Shown here piece by piece: positions 32,717 through 42,440 of a DNA stretch of 64,000 bases. The first letter of the stretch is position 1. Each line of letters starts with the position of its first letter. A model generated the notes under the pieces. That model was not told where the DNA came from. It saw only the letters and a program-made list of their open reading frames with translations, and made no database searches. Both the position numbers and the translations under genes were made by a program. Origin of the DNA: Aureimonas fodinaquatilis (GTDB lineage: Bacteria > Pseudomonadota > Alphaproteobacteria > Rhizobiales > Rhizobiaceae); NCBI RefSeq assembly GCF_008369445.1, contig NZ_VTWH01000003.1, forward strand, positions 248,001 through 312,000, read 5' to 3'.

Positions 32717-33682
32717 TTGTTACAGTTTCTTTTAAGACGAATTGGCCATTCAATATTTGTTCTGTTGGCCATTGCCTTCATGTCGTTTCTGATTTTCCAG
32801 TTTGTTGGTGATCCGATTTCCAACATGGTGGGGCAGGACACTTCGATGGCCGAGCGTGAGCGCCTGCGCACGGAGCTTGGCCTTGACCGCCCGGTGATTG
32901 TGCAATTTGGCGATTTCGTCATGCGCATTGCCAGCGGCGACCTTGGTGTGTCGTACCGCGATGGGCAAAAGGTTTCAGAAATGATTGCCCAGCGCATGCC
33001 TGCCACGCTGGAACTGGCCGCGGTGGCGGCTGTCTTTGCCCTGGCAATGGGCATCCCGATGGGAATTTATTGCGGCATAAGGCAGGACAGTTTTTCCAGC
33101 CGGGTGTTTCAGACCGTTTCTCTGCTGGGCGTCTCCCTGCCGCCGTTTGTTATTGGCATTCTGCTGATTTTCATTTTCGGCGTCACCCTTCGCATCCTGC
33201 CAACCTTTGGCCGCGGCGATGTGGTGGACCTGGGTTTCTGGCAAACGGGCCTCCTTACCAGTTCGGGCCTGAAGTCGCTCATCATGCCCGCCATGACGCT
33301 CGGTCTGTTTCAGATGACGCTGATCATGCGGCTGGTGCGCGCAGGCATGGCGGAGGTTCTTGGCACTGAATTCATCAAATTCGGCAGGGCGCGGGGCTTG
33401 AGCGACTGGTCGATCTATTTTCGCCACGGGCTGAAGAACACGCTGGTGCCGGTCATCACCGTTGTCGGCTTGCAGCTTGGCTCACTCATTGCGTTTTCGA
33501 TCATTGTGGAAACTGTTTTCCAATGGCCGGGCCTCGGGCTTCTGTTCATCCGTTCGGTCCAGTTTTCCGATGTGCCGGTCATGTCGGCCTATCTGCTGTT
33601 TGTGGGCGTTGTCTTCGTCACCATCAATTTCATTGTCGATATGCTCTATCTGGCAGTCGATCCGCGTCTGAGAACAAATTGA
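32717..33682 (+). CDS. ABC transporter permease, DppB-type
   Basis: A 321-residue permease with an N-terminal membrane segment (LRRIGHSIFVLLAIAFMSFLIF) typical of DppB, a periplasmic loop with RERLRTELGLDRPVIVQF, and an EAA loop FIKFGRARGLSDWSIYFRHGLKNTL. It starts at TTG (32717) behind a TGGAGG ribosome site; the residues read MLQFLLRRIG as in the family. It forms the channel together with the DppC-type protein that begins 14 bases later. Confidence 0.9.
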   Translation: MLQFLLRRIGHSIFVLLAIAFMSFLIFQFVGDPISNMVGQDTSMAERERLRTELGLDRPVIVQFGDFVMRIASGDLGVSYRDGQKVSEMIAQRMPATLELAAVAAVFALAMGIPMGIYCGIRQDSFSSRVFQTVSLLGVSLPPFVIGILLIFIFGVTLRILPTFGRGDVVDLGFWQTGLLTSSGLKSLIMPAMTLGLFQMTLIMRLVRAGMAEVLGTEFIKFGRARGLSDWSIYFRHGLKNTLVPVITVVGLQLGSLIAFSIIVETVFQWPGLGLLFIRSVQFSDVPVMSAYLLFVGVVFVTINFIVDMLYLAVDPRLRTN

Positions 33683-33695
33683 AAGGGGTGCGATC

Positions 33696-34616
33696 ATGAG
33701 TGCGTCTTTGCTTCGCATCCAGAGTTTTTTGGGAAGCGATCTTTTCTACAGCTTCAAAAAATCAAAACTGACGGTGGTTGCCACGCTGATCACCTTCATT
33801 TTTATTGTTGCGGCCTTTGGCGCGCCGTGGCTGGCACCGCATGACCCGTATGATCTGACAGCGCTGAACCTGATGGACGCGCTTCTGCCGCCGGCATGGG
33901 TGGAGGGCGGCACGTGGGTCTATCCGCTGGGGACCGACAATCAGGGCCGAGATGTTCTGTCCACCATCATGTACGGCATGCGCCTGTCCTTGATTGTCGG
34001 CATGTGCTCGGTTCTGCTGGCCATGGTGATCGGCATTATTCTCGGTTTGGTCAGTGGCTATTTTGGCGGCGTGGTGGATACGATCATCATGCGCATCGCC
34101 GATGTTCAGCTAACGTTTCCGGCCATTCTGGTGGCGCTGCTGGTTGACGGTGTCATCAAGGCGGCAGCAAAGGGCACCAGCGACAACCTGGCCATGGCGG
34201 CGGTGATTTTTGCCATCGGCCTGTCGTTCTGGGTGCAATATGCGCGCACGGTGCGGGGTTCCACCATGGTGGAACGCGGCAAGGAATATGTCATGGCCGC
34301 GCGGGTTCTGGGCCTGAGTGCGCCGCTGATCATGTGGCGGCATTTGCTGCGCAATATCATGACACCTGTTCTGGTTATCGGCACCATCAATCTGGCGCTG
34401 GCTATTGTGGCAGAAGCCACGCTGAGCTTTCTGGGTGTTGGCATTCCCAGCACGCAGCCTTCGCTTGGCACGCTGATCCGCATTGGCAATGACTACATCT
34501 TCTCCGGCGAATGGTGGATCACCCTGTTCCCGGCCATTGTGCTGGGGCTGCTTGTCCTTTCTGTCAATCTTCTGGGAGACTGGTTGCGCGATGCTCTCAA
34601 CCCACGCCTCAAGTAA
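33696..34616 (+). CDS. ABC transporter permease, DppC-type
   Basis: A 306-residue permease of the DppC/OppC type: a first membrane helix (VVATLITFIFIVAAFGAPWLAP), the conserved LGTDNQGRDVLSTIMYGMRLSL segment, an EAA loop YVMAARVLGLSAPLIMWRHLLRN and AEATLSFLGVGIPSTQPSLGTL. It pairs with the DppB-type protein. The start of the next gene (34591) lies inside its last 26 bases, so translation is coupled. Substrate specificity is set by the binding protein and remains open. Confidence 0.91.
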   Translation: MSASLLRIQSFLGSDLFYSFKKSKLTVVATLITFIFIVAAFGAPWLAPHDPYDLTALNLMDALLPPAWVEGGTWVYPLGTDNQGRDVLSTIMYGMRLSLIVGMCSVLLAMVIGIILGLVSGYFGGVVDTIIMRIADVQLTFPAILVALLVDGVIKAAAKGTSDNLAMAAVIFAIGLSFWVQYARTVRGSTMVERGKEYVMAARVLGLSAPLIMWRHLLRNIMTPVLVIGTINLALAIVAEATLSFLGVGIPSTQPSLGTLIRIGNDYIFSGEWWITLFPAIVLGLLVLSVNLLGDWLRDALNPRLK

Positions 34617-35625
34617 CTCCACGGGCAGCGTTCGGGCCGGGGCCGCCGAACCGCTGCTGGATGTCCGCAATATTGACGTTGCCTTTGCCACACGCCATGG
34701 CCCGCTTCTGGCCATTGATGATGTGTCGATGTCGATAGCCGCTGGCGAGATTGTCGGGGTTGTCGGTGAATCGGGCGCAGGCAAGTCGCTGACCGGTTCA
34801 GCAATTATCGGCTTGCTTGATCCGCCGGGATATCTGGCGGCCGGTGAGATTGTGTTTGATGGCCAGCGCATCGACAATTTGCCGGCAAATAAAATGCGCA
34901 GAATTCGTGGCCGGCATATCAGCATGATCTTTCAGGATCCGCTGACCAGCCTGGATCCGCTGTACAGTGTCGGCCATCAGCTTTGTGAAACCATTTGCAC
35001 GCATTTGCCGCTTTCCAGGCAGCAGGCGCGGGCCAAGGCCATCGCATTGCTGGACTCGGTGGGCGTTCCCGCCGCAGCGGAGCGGATTGATCATTATCCG
35101 CACCAGTTTTCCGGTGGCATGCGCCAGCGTGTTGTCATTGCGCTGGCCCTGTGCACAGAGCCACGCCTGATCATCGCAGATGAGCCAACCACCGCGCTGG
35201 ATGTTTCGGTACAGGCGCAGATCATCACTTTGCTCAAAACCATGTGCCACGAGCGCGGCACTGCCGTCATGCTGGTGACGCATGACATGGGCGTCATAGC
35301 CGAGGCGGCGGACCGGGTCATTGTCATGTATGCGGGCCGGGTTGTTGAAGATGGCCCGGTGGCTGAAGTCGTACACAATGCCTGCCACCCCTATACCAGG
35401 GGTTTGATGGGGGCCATTCCATCCATTGGCGATGATCTGGAGCGGCTGGCCCAGATCGATGGTTCCATGCCTCGCCTGTCTGAACGCACGAAAGCCTGCG
35501 CTTTTCATCCGCGCTGCCCACGGGCGATGGATATCTGCCGCCAGTCCCAGCCGCCACTGGTCCAGTTGAGTGACAGAAAGGTGGCCTGCTTTCTGTTCAC
35601 CGGAACCACCGGAGAGGCGCAATGA
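34591..35625 (+). CDS. ABC transporter ATP-binding protein, DppD-type
   Basis: A 344-residue ATPase. Walker A is GESGAGKSLTGSA, the signature FSGGMRQRV, Walker B LIIADEPTTALD and the switch His VTHDMG. The C-terminal oligopeptide-transporter domain has the Cys-rich segment KACAFHPRCPRAMDIC that can hold an iron-sulfur cluster in this family. The start at 34591 (MLSTHAS...) is inside the permease gene end; longer frames overlap it heavily. Its stop overlaps the next ATG by ATGA. Confidence 0.9.
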   Translation: MLSTHASSNSTGSVRAGAAEPLLDVRNIDVAFATRHGPLLAIDDVSMSIAAGEIVGVVGESGAGKSLTGSAIIGLLDPPGYLAAGEIVFDGQRIDNLPANKMRRIRGRHISMIFQDPLTSLDPLYSVGHQLCETICTHLPLSRQQARAKAIALLDSVGVPAAAERIDHYPHQFSGGMRQRVVIALALCTEPRLIIADEPTTALDVSVQAQIITLLKTMCHERGTAVMLVTHDMGVIAEAADRVIVMYAGRVVEDGPVAEVVHNACHPYTRGLMGAIPSIGDDLERLAQIDGSMPRLSERTKACAFHPRCPRAMDICRQSQPPLVQLSDRKVACFLFTGTTGEAQ

Positions 35626-36635
35626 GTGCTCAAGCCGGAAAAGCGGATGACGTATTGCTGAGCGCACGTGACCTGCAGCGCTATTTCAGCATGACGCCGG
35701 GGCTGATCGGCCGTGCGACCGGCAAAAAGCCCATTCATGTTCACGCGGTGGAAAATGTCAGCTTTGACATTCGGCGCGGCGAAACGTTCAGCCTGGTCGG
35801 GGAATCCGGCTGCGGAAAATCCACCGTGGCACGGTTGATTGTCGGACTCTATTCTTTGTCGGATGGGCGTTTGACGGTGGATGGCAAGGATTTGAGCACG
35901 CCGCAGGCGCGCAAGGCCAATGCACCGGAGCAGGCGCAACTTCAAATGATTTTTCAGGACCCCTATGCGTCTCTGAATCCCCGCATGCGTGTGCGCAACA
36001 TCATTGCCGAGCCGATCCGCTTTCTGAAGCTGGAAAATGATGAACGCGTGATCCAGAACCGTGTGCATGAATTGCTGCGGCAGGTGGGGCTTGCGCCGTC
36101 GGATGGAGAGCGCTTTCCGCATGAGTTTTCCGGCGGGCAGAGGCAGCGCCTTTCCATCGCGCGAGCGCTGGCCGGCAAACCCAGCTTTCTGATCTGCGAT
36201 GAGCCGACATCGGCGCTGGACGTTTCGGTGCAGGCGCAGATCCTCAACCTGATGAAGGACCTTCAGGACGAGATTGGTCTGACCTATCTGTTTATCAGCC
36301 ACAATCTTGCAGTGGTTTATCACATGTCGGCGCGGGTCGGCGTCATGTATCTGGGCCGCATTGTCGAGCAGGCGGCAACCGGCCAATTGTTTTCCGCACC
36401 ACGCCATCCCTATACACGCATGCTGCTGGATGCAGTGCCCGATCTGGCAATGACCGGGCGTCAGCGCACGCCGGTTGCCGGTGATGTGCCAAGTCCGATC
36501 AATCCACCCTCCGGCTGCACCTTTCATCCACGTTGCCCGGTGGCCAATGCCAGGTGCAAGGCAGAAGTGCCAATGCCAAAACAGCATGGCGGCACAATTG
36601 TTGCTTGCCACGCAGTCGAGGAAGGGCGTATCTGA
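35622..36635 (+). CDS. ABC transporter ATP-binding protein, DppF-type
   Basis: A 337-residue ATPase, partner of the DppD-type protein. Walker A is [13 protein letters not shown], the signature FSGGQRQRL, Walker [13 protein letters not shown] and the switch His FISHNLAVV. The C-terminus again has [14 protein letters not shown]. The two ATPases form the heterodimer driving a peptide-type importer. It is the fifth gene of the operon; an Fsr-type exporter gene follows 35 bases later and may be cotranscribed. Confidence 0.91.
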   Translation: MSAQAGKADDVLLSARDLQRYFSMTPGLIGRATGKKPIHVHAVENVSFDIRRGETFSLVGESGCGKSTVARLIVGLYSLSDGRLTVDGKDLSTPQARKANAPEQAQLQMIFQDPYASLNPRMRVRNIIAEPIRFLKLENDERVIQNRVHELLRQVGLAPSDGERFPHEFSGGQRQRLSIARALAGKPSFLICDEPTSALDVSVQAQILNLMKDLQDEIGLTYLFISHNLAVVYHMSARVGVMYLGRIVEQAATGQLFSAPRHPYTRMLLDAVPDLAMTGRQRTPVAGDVPSPINPPSGCTFHPRCPVANARCKAEVPMPKQHGGTIVACHAVEEGRI

Positions 36636-36670
36636 GCGTATTACGCGTAATCTATTGAAAAGCTGGATTT

Positions 36671-37891
36671 TTGTCAGTGACACAAGTGCCCGCAGCCGCC
36701 GATATTGCCTCGTCAACGCCGGATCCAGTCCAAAAAACCACTGTGGCTGTGCTGGTCGCCATCAGCATCAGCCACATGCTGAACGATCTGATGCAATCGG
36801 TGATTCCATCCATCTACCCGATTCTCAAGCAGGACTTCGCACTGAGTTTTGCGCAGATCGGGTTGATCCAACTGGCATTCCAGTTGACGGCGTCTATTTT
36901 GCAGCCGGTTGTCGGTATTTACACGGACAAGCATCCAAAGCCGTTTTCGCTGCCGATTGGCATGGGTTTCACGCTGATCGGATTGGTTATGCTGTCCATG
37001 TCGCACAGCTATGCCATGCTTTTGCTGTCAGTGTCCTTTGTGGGCATCGGCTCATCTATTTTCCACCCGGAAGCCTCACGCGTGGCGCGGCTGGCATCCG
37101 GCGGGCGGCATGGTCTGGCGCAATCACTGTTTCAGGTCGGCGGCAATTTTGGCGGCGCCATCGGCCCCTTGCTGGCGGCGCTGATCATTCTGGGGCGCGG
37201 GCAGGAGCAGGTGGCCTGGTTTGCACTGTTTGCATTGGCCGGCATGCTGTTGCTGACGCGCGTTGGCTTCTGGTACCGCGACCATGAGCGCAAGCCCAAA
37301 CCTGCCAGTGTTGCGCCGATTGTGCGGCTGCCACAGCACATCGTAACCCGGTCAATGTTCATTCTGGGCGCGTTGCTGTTTTCCAAGTTCTTCTATATGG
37401 CGGCGCTGACCAGCTACTACACCTTCTATCTGATCGAAACATTCAATGTTTCGATTCAGGATGCGCAGATCTATCTGTTTGTCTTTCTTGCTGCGGTGGC
37501 TGCCGGCACCATTGCAGGCGGGCCGATTGGCGACAGGTTCGGCCGCAAATTCGTGCTCTGGTTCTCCATTATCGGCGCTCTTCCATTCACGCTGGCCCTG
37601 CCTTACCTGGATCTGTTCTGGACAGTGGTGTTTTCAATCCTGATCGGACTGATCCTTTCCTCGGCATTCTCGGCCATTGTGGTGTTTGGACAGGAACTTG
37701 TGCCGGGTAAGGTCGGGTTGATTTCCGGTGTGTTCTTCGGCCTGTCGTTTGGGCTGGGCGGCATCGGAGCGGCGGTTCTGGGCGTGTTGATGGACTGGAC
37801 ATCCATCACGCTGGTCTACCGTCTGTGTGCCTTCCTGCCACTGATCGGCCTTTTGACGTTCTTTCTGCCCAATATACGGGATCGGCGCTAG
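36671..37891 (+). CDS. MFS transporter, Fsr (fosmidomycin resistance)-like
   Basis: A 406-residue 12-helix major facilitator protein close to the Fsr family: SHMLNDLMQSVIPSIYPILK in helix 1, GSSIFHPEASRVARLASGGRHGLAQSLFQVGGNFGGAIGPL in the helix 4-5 region, and GGPIGDRFGRKFVLW between halves. Fsr exports fosmidomycin and related compounds; the native substrate here is unknown. The start is TTG at 36671, with GTG at 36677 as alternative. It follows the dipeptide-type operon by 35 bases and overlaps the opposing SulP gene by the four bases CTAG. Confidence 0.85.
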   Translation: MSVTQVPAAADIASSTPDPVQKTTVAVLVAISISHMLNDLMQSVIPSIYPILKQDFALSFAQIGLIQLAFQLTASILQPVVGIYTDKHPKPFSLPIGMGFTLIGLVMLSMSHSYAMLLLSVSFVGIGSSIFHPEASRVARLASGGRHGLAQSLFQVGGNFGGAIGPLLAALIILGRGQEQVAWFALFALAGMLLLTRVGFWYRDHERKPKPASVAPIVRLPQHIVTRSMFILGALLFSKFFYMAALTSYYTFYLIETFNVSIQDAQIYLFVFLAAVAAGTIAGGPIGDRFGRKFVLWFSIIGALPFTLALPYLDLFWTVVFSILIGLILSSAFSAIVVFGQELVPGKVGLISGVFFGLSFGLGGIGAAVLGVLMDWTSITLVYRLCAFLPLIGLLTFFLPNIRDRR

Positions 37892-39648
37892 GTCGTTTCT
37901 TTGCTTAAACTCGCGACAGCCTCATACTGGCTCAGGAACACTTTGCCGCTCAGCCTCTGCAGGAAGCTGCTGCGATGCAGCTTGTCCATCACCGGCCCTT
38001 TCACCTCGGAAAGGTGAAAGGCAATGCCGGCTTCGGCGAGCCGGTGATTGATTTCTTCCAGACTTTCCAGCGCGCTGGCATCAATTGCGTTAACGGCAGG
38101 ACACATCAGCACCACGTGCCGAATGTCCGGTCTGCCGGCCACCAGAGCGGTTATGCGGTCTTCCAGATAGCGGCTATTGGCAAAATACAGGCTTTCATCC
38201 ACCCGGATGGACAGAATGGCAGGGTCGGTGGTGACAGTGTGCCGCTCGATATTGCGAAAATGCTCGCTGCCGGGAACCTGTCCGACAATGGCCATATGCG
38301 GTTTGCTGGTGCGGTACAGGTGCAGAAAAATTGACAGCGCCACCCCCGCAAGAATGCCGGTTTCCACCCCCCACAGCAGTGTCACGATGATGGTGGCCAT
38401 CATGGCGGAAAAATCCGCCCGGCAATATTGATAGACATGGCGGATAGCGCTGAAATTCATGAGAGACAGCACAGCCACAATGATGGTTGCAGCCAGCGTT
38501 GCCTGCGGCAGGCTGCCCAGAAGTGGCGTTAGAAACAAGGTTGCAAAGGCAATGCCAATGGCGGTGAAAACGCCAGCGGCCGGAGTTTGCGCCCCTGCAT
38601 CAAAATTAACGATGGACCGGGCAAACCCTCCTGTCACCGGATAGCCGGACGATATGGCCGAAGCGATGTTGGCGGCACCAAGGCCGATCAACTCCTGATC
38701 CGGCACGATGCGCTGGCGGCGTTTGGCCGCAAGTGTCCAGCCAACGGAAACCGACTCCACAAAGCCGATAATGCTGATCAGAAATGCCGGGACGGCCAGG
38801 CCGGTGATCAGCTCCCATGTCAGTGCCGGTATGGCCGGAGCAGGCAGACCCTGTGGAATGGCGCCAACCAGTGCGACACCCTTAGCCGCAAGATCCAGCC
38901 AGATTGCCAGCAAAATTGTGACGGCAACGGCAAAAATGGGGGCGGTGCGCGCCAGCATGTCGGCAGCGCGAATGGGCAAGCCAGACTTCACAGCCATGGG
39001 TTTTGCCCACCGGCGCGCAAAATAGAGGAAGCAGAGCGCGCCTGCGCCGATAGCCAGGGTGGCAGGGTTGATCTGGCGAATGCTGGCAGAAAGACCAGCC
39101 AGAATTTCCACCAGCGTGCTACCGCTACCTGGTACACCAAGAATGTGGCGAACCTGTCCCGCCGCAATCAGAATGGCCGAGGCGGTGATGAAGCCGGAGA
39201 TAACCGGGTGGCTGAGAAAATTGGCCAGAAAACCGAGGCGCAGGAACCCCATGATGAGCAGCATGACGCCGGACATCAGCGCAAGCGCAACGGCGGCTGT
39301 CCAGTAATCGGCAGTGCCCTGCGCCGCAATCTGCCCGATGGCAGAGGCTGTCATCAGTGACACCACCGCAACCGGCCCGACTGCCAGCGTTCGGCTTGTG
39401 CCAAAAAGCGCGTAAGCCAGAAGCGGCAGAATCGAAGCATAGAGCCCAACTTCCGGTGGCAATCCGGCCAGCATGGCATAGGCCAGAGATTGCGGGATCA
39501 GCATAATGGTCACGATCACCGCAGCGATACCATCGCTGAGGAGAATATCCCGGTTGTAACCCGCGGCCCATTGCAAGGCGGGAAGGTGACGGCGTAGCCG
39601 ATCAGTGGCGCGGCGCATGTTTTTAGCTTTCTCGAAATGCCGGTTCAT
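37888..39648 (-). CDS. SulP-family anion transporter with STAS domain
   Basis: A 586-residue inner-membrane transporter. The signature DGIAAVIVTIMLIPQSLAYAMLAGLPPEVGLYAS near the N-terminus and about 12-14 hydrophobic segments define the SulP family. The last 120 residues are a cytosolic STAS domain (DPAILSIRVDESLYFAN, CPAVNAIDASALESLEEI). Substrates in the family are sulfate, bicarbonate or dicarboxylates. I start at the ATG at 39648, overlapping the MFS stop by ATGA; the long frame upstream is out-of-frame MFS sequence. The end overlaps the Fsr gene in CTAG. Confidence 0.9.
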   Translation of the reverse strand: MNRHFEKAKNMRRATDRLRRHLPALQWAAGYNRDILLSDGIAAVIVTIMLIPQSLAYAMLAGLPPEVGLYASILPLLAYALFGTSRTLAVGPVAVVSLMTASAIGQIAAQGTADYWTAAVALALMSGVMLLIMGFLRLGFLANFLSHPVISGFITASAILIAAGQVRHILGVPGSGSTLVEILAGLSASIRQINPATLAIGAGALCFLYFARRWAKPMAVKSGLPIRAADMLARTAPIFAVAVTILLAIWLDLAAKGVALVGAIPQGLPAPAIPALTWELITGLAVPAFLISIIGFVESVSVGWTLAAKRRQRIVPDQELIGLGAANIASAISSGYPVTGGFARSIVNFDAGAQTPAAGVFTAIGIAFATLFLTPLLGSLPQATLAATIIVAVLSLMNFSAIRHVYQYCRADFSAMMATIIVTLLWGVETGILAGVALSIFLHLYRTSKPHMAIVGQVPGSEHFRNIERHTVTTDPAILSIRVDESLYFANSRYLEDRITALVAGRPDIRHVVLMCPAVNAIDASALESLEEINHRLAEAGIAFHLSEVKGPVMDKLHRSSFLQRLSGKVFLSQYEAVASLSKETT

Positions 39649-40886
39649 ACGGTTCGCGCCGGGCTGCCCGCCGTTCTGGCGCGCCACAACAGGGGCACCA
39701 GCACCAGTGCAACAGCGGGAAAAATCAGCCAGTTTATGGCTTGCCAGCCTGAGGCATGCAGCAATGTGCCGGAGAAAAACGACGCTGCCGCAACCACGCC
39801 AAACACCATGAAGTCGTTGGTGCCTTGTACCTTGCCGCGCTCTGCGGGTGTATGGCAGTCGGTTATCATGGCCGTTGCGCCGATAAAGCCGAAGTTCCAG
39901 CCGATACCCAGCAGGACCAGAGACGCCCAGAAGTTCATGAGCGCCATACCGGACAGGGCCCAGATGGCCGAAAAACCTATCAGCAACAGGCCCACGGCGG
40001 CGATTTTTTCCTTGCCAAACCGGGTGATCAGGTGACCGGTGAAGAAGCTGGGGGCAAACATGGCCAGCACGTGCCATTGAATGCCCAGTGCCGCGCTGCT
40101 GACAGAGTGGCCGTGCCCCACCATGGCGATGGGTGCCGCCGTCATGACAAACGTCATCAGTCCATAGGAAACGACGCCTGCGGCAACCGCCAGCATGAAG
40201 CGAGGCGACCGCATGATCTCAGTCAATGGCCGCCCGGTATCGGCTGCTGCCGTGGCAGCTTTTTCAGGGCGGGGCGCACGCAGCAGAAGCAGCACCGGCA
40301 AAGCCAGCATGGCCAGAAGCGCCTGTCCGGCAAAGCTGGCGGCAAATTCCGCGTTTGGAATAAGGTCTCGCGTCCAGATAACCATTTGCGGGCCGATGAT
40401 TGCGGCTATCAGCCCGCCGATCATGACCCAGGAGATGGCCTTTGCTTTCATTGGCCCTTCCGCACCGTCGGCGGCAGCAAAGCGATAACTCTGCACATAT
40501 GAGGCGTAAAAACCGGCCACGAAGGTGCCAAGGCAAAACAACTGGAAGCTGGCGGCAAATATGCCAGCCATGGCCACCACACCGCTGAGCGCACCCAGCA
40601 CGGCACCGAAAAGATAGGCATTGCGTCGGCCAATCTGCCGCATCAGGAAGGCGGCAGGCAAGGTACCGATAGCCAGGCCCAGATTGAAAAGGCTGACCGG
40701 CAAGGTAACCAGAGCCGGGTCTGACGTCAGCTTTTGCCCGACAAGCCCGCCTAGCGAAATGACAATTGGCGGGCTTGCGGCACCCAATGACTGCGCTGCG
40801 GTTAACACAACAATATTTCGGCGCACCAGCGACTCAGGCATCATGGCATCCGGCCCCAGACTGAACTGAGGCAGTTCTACATCCAC
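39645..40886 (-). CDS. MFS transporter
   Basis: A 413-residue major facilitator protein with 12 predicted helices. It starts with LVRRNIVVLTAAQSLGAASPPIVISLGG and carries FLMRQIGRRNAYLFGAVLGALSG between helices 2 and 3. The substrate is unknown. The ATG at 40886 has an overly close GAGG; an in-frame ATG at 40844 or 40841 (MMPESLVRR) is nearly as likely. It lies 50 bases after selO and overlaps sulP by four bases, so the three leftward genes could extend the cobalamin operon transcript. Confidence 0.82.
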   Translation of the reverse strand: MDVELPQFSLGPDAMMPESLVRRNIVVLTAAQSLGAASPPIVISLGGLVGQKLTSDPALVTLPVSLFNLGLAIGTLPAAFLMRQIGRRNAYLFGAVLGALSGVVAMAGIFAASFQLFCLGTFVAGFYASYVQSYRFAAADGAEGPMKAKAISWVMIGGLIAAIIGPQMVIWTRDLIPNAEFAASFAGQALLAMLALPVLLLLRAPRPEKAATAAADTGRPLTEIMRSPRFMLAVAAGVVSYGLMTFVMTAAPIAMVGHGHSVSSAALGIQWHVLAMFAPSFFTGHLITRFGKEKIAAVGLLLIGFSAIWALSGMALMNFWASLVLLGIGWNFGFIGATAMITDCHTPAERGKVQGTNDFMVFGVVAAASFFSGTLLHASGWQAINWLIFPAVALVLVPLLWRARTAGSPARTV

Positions 40887-40936
40887 ATCGCCTCATGCGC
40901 TACAGACACGCGCCTGTTTGATTTGCCGGCTAGTGA

Positions 40937-42409
40937 TCAGGTGCCGCAGAATGTTTGCAAAACCTGCTCATGCGGCTCAGGCGGGCGGGTGTAAATTTCC
41001 TTGCCCGGCTGTTCGGTAAAGGGCTGTGCAAGTACATCAACCAGTTCGTTGAACCGGTTGAAGTCGTTGTCTGTTGCCGCAGCGGTCAATGCCGCTTCCA
41101 CCAGATGGTTTCTGGCAATATAGAGCGGGTTTGTCAGCCGCATTGCCTCACCCCGGTGGGCAGGGGGCAAGGCATCGCGTTCCAATCGTTGCCGCCACTG
41201 TGCCAGCCAGATTTCCAGCGGCGCGGAATCAGAAAACAATTCCTTCAGCGATATTTCACCCGCGGGATTATCCAGACCTTCGCCAAGACGGCGAAATGTC
41301 AGGGTAAAATCTGCCTTGCCCTGATACATGGCAGCGAACAGCCCGTTCACCAGTTCCTTGTCTTCAGCCTCTTCGCTGGCAAGACCCAGTTTTTTCCGCA
41401 TTCCAGCCAGAAACGCGGTTTCAAACTCGCGGTCGAATTCTTCCAGCACTGCCTGTGCCAGGGGAACAGCCCTTTCGGTTTCATCCGCGATGAGTGGCAG
41501 AAGGCATTCCGCCAGTCGCACCAGATTCCAAAGGCCTATTGCCGGCTGGTTGCCATAGGCGTAGCGCCCTGCGTGATCAATCGAGCTGAACACGGTTGCC
41601 GGGTTAAACCGGTCCATGAATGCGCATGGCCCATAATCCAGCGTTTCACCTGAAATGGTCACGTTATCGGTGTTCATGACGCCGTGGATAAAGCCGATCA
41701 GCATCCATTGTGCGATCAACCGCGCCTGTGCTTTGGCCACCGCGCGTAGCAATTCCAGTTCCGGCGTATCAGACCGGGCAGCTTCGGGGTAATGCCGGGC
41801 AATGACATGATCGGTCAGAATGCGCAGCCCTTCCACATCGCCACGTGCGGCAAAAAACTGAAATGTGCCAATGCGCACGTGGCTTGCGGCAATGCGAGTC
41901 AGAACCGCGCCGGGCTGAACCGTTTCGCGCCACACCTTTTCCCCGGTACTGACGGCGGCCAGTGAGCGCGTGGTTGCTATGCCCAGTGCGGCCATGGCCT
42001 CGCTGACGATATATTCGCGCAGCACCGGCCCCAGCGCGGCACGCCCATCTCCCTGACGGGAAAAGGCGGTGCGCCCGGGACCTTTCAACTGGATATCGCG
42101 GCGCTGACCGTCTGCCGATACAAGCTCACCCAGAAGAATGGCCCGCCCATCGCCCAGTTGCGGCACGAAATTGCCGAATTGATGCCCGGCATAAGCAAGC
42201 GCAATCGGGTCTGAGCCCTCGGCAATCTGGTTGCCAGCCAGAATCTCCACACCGGCAGGGCTGCGCAGAAATTCCGGATCAAGGCCAAGCTCGCGCGCCA
42301 GGGGCTCGTTCAGCCTGATCAATTGCGGGCCGGACACGACAGTGGGTGCAATGCGCTGAAAGAAGCGGTCCGGCAGGCGGCTGTAACTGTTGTCGAATGG
42401 AAAGGTCAT
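40937..42409 (-). CDS. selO: SelO/YdiU protein adenylyltransferase
   Basis: A 490-residue pseudokinase of the SelO family, which transfers AMP from ATP to protein Ser/Thr/Tyr residues and is linked to redox stress. Clear family blocks are ALAYAGHQFGNFVPQLGDGRA, LKGPGRTAFSRQGDGRAALGPVLREYI and GVMNTDNVTISGETLDYGPCAFMD. The C-terminus ends in QTFCGT: a Cys stands where eukaryotic SelO has selenocysteine. It starts 31 bases after cobF on the same strand, so it may be expressed from the cobalamin operon. Confidence 0.93.
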   Translation of the reverse strand: MTFPFDNSYSRLPDRFFQRIAPTVVSGPQLIRLNEPLARELGLDPEFLRSPAGVEILAGNQIAEGSDPIALAYAGHQFGNFVPQLGDGRAILLGELVSADGQRRDIQLKGPGRTAFSRQGDGRAALGPVLREYIVSEAMAALGIATTRSLAAVSTGEKVWRETVQPGAVLTRIAASHVRIGTFQFFAARGDVEGLRILTDHVIARHYPEAARSDTPELELLRAVAKAQARLIAQWMLIGFIHGVMNTDNVTISGETLDYGPCAFMDRFNPATVFSSIDHAGRYAYGNQPAIGLWNLVRLAECLLPLIADETERAVPLAQAVLEEFDREFETAFLAGMRKKLGLASEEAEDKELVNGLFAAMYQGKADFTLTFRRLGEGLDNPAGEISLKELFSDSAPLEIWLAQWRQRLERDALPPAHRGEAMRLTNPLYIARNHLVEAALTAAATDNDFNRFNELVDVLAQPFTEQPGKEIYTRPPEPHEQVLQTFCGT

Positions 42410-42440
42410 GACAGATTTGACGCCAAACCGCCTGCCTTGG

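Noticed and set aside
39649-40077. Long N-terminal extension of the SulP protein (frame open to 40077)
   Set aside because: The extension lies wholly within the MFS gene in another frame, is Arg-rich and unlike any SulP N-terminus; the ATG at 39648 overlapping the MFS stop is the natural start.
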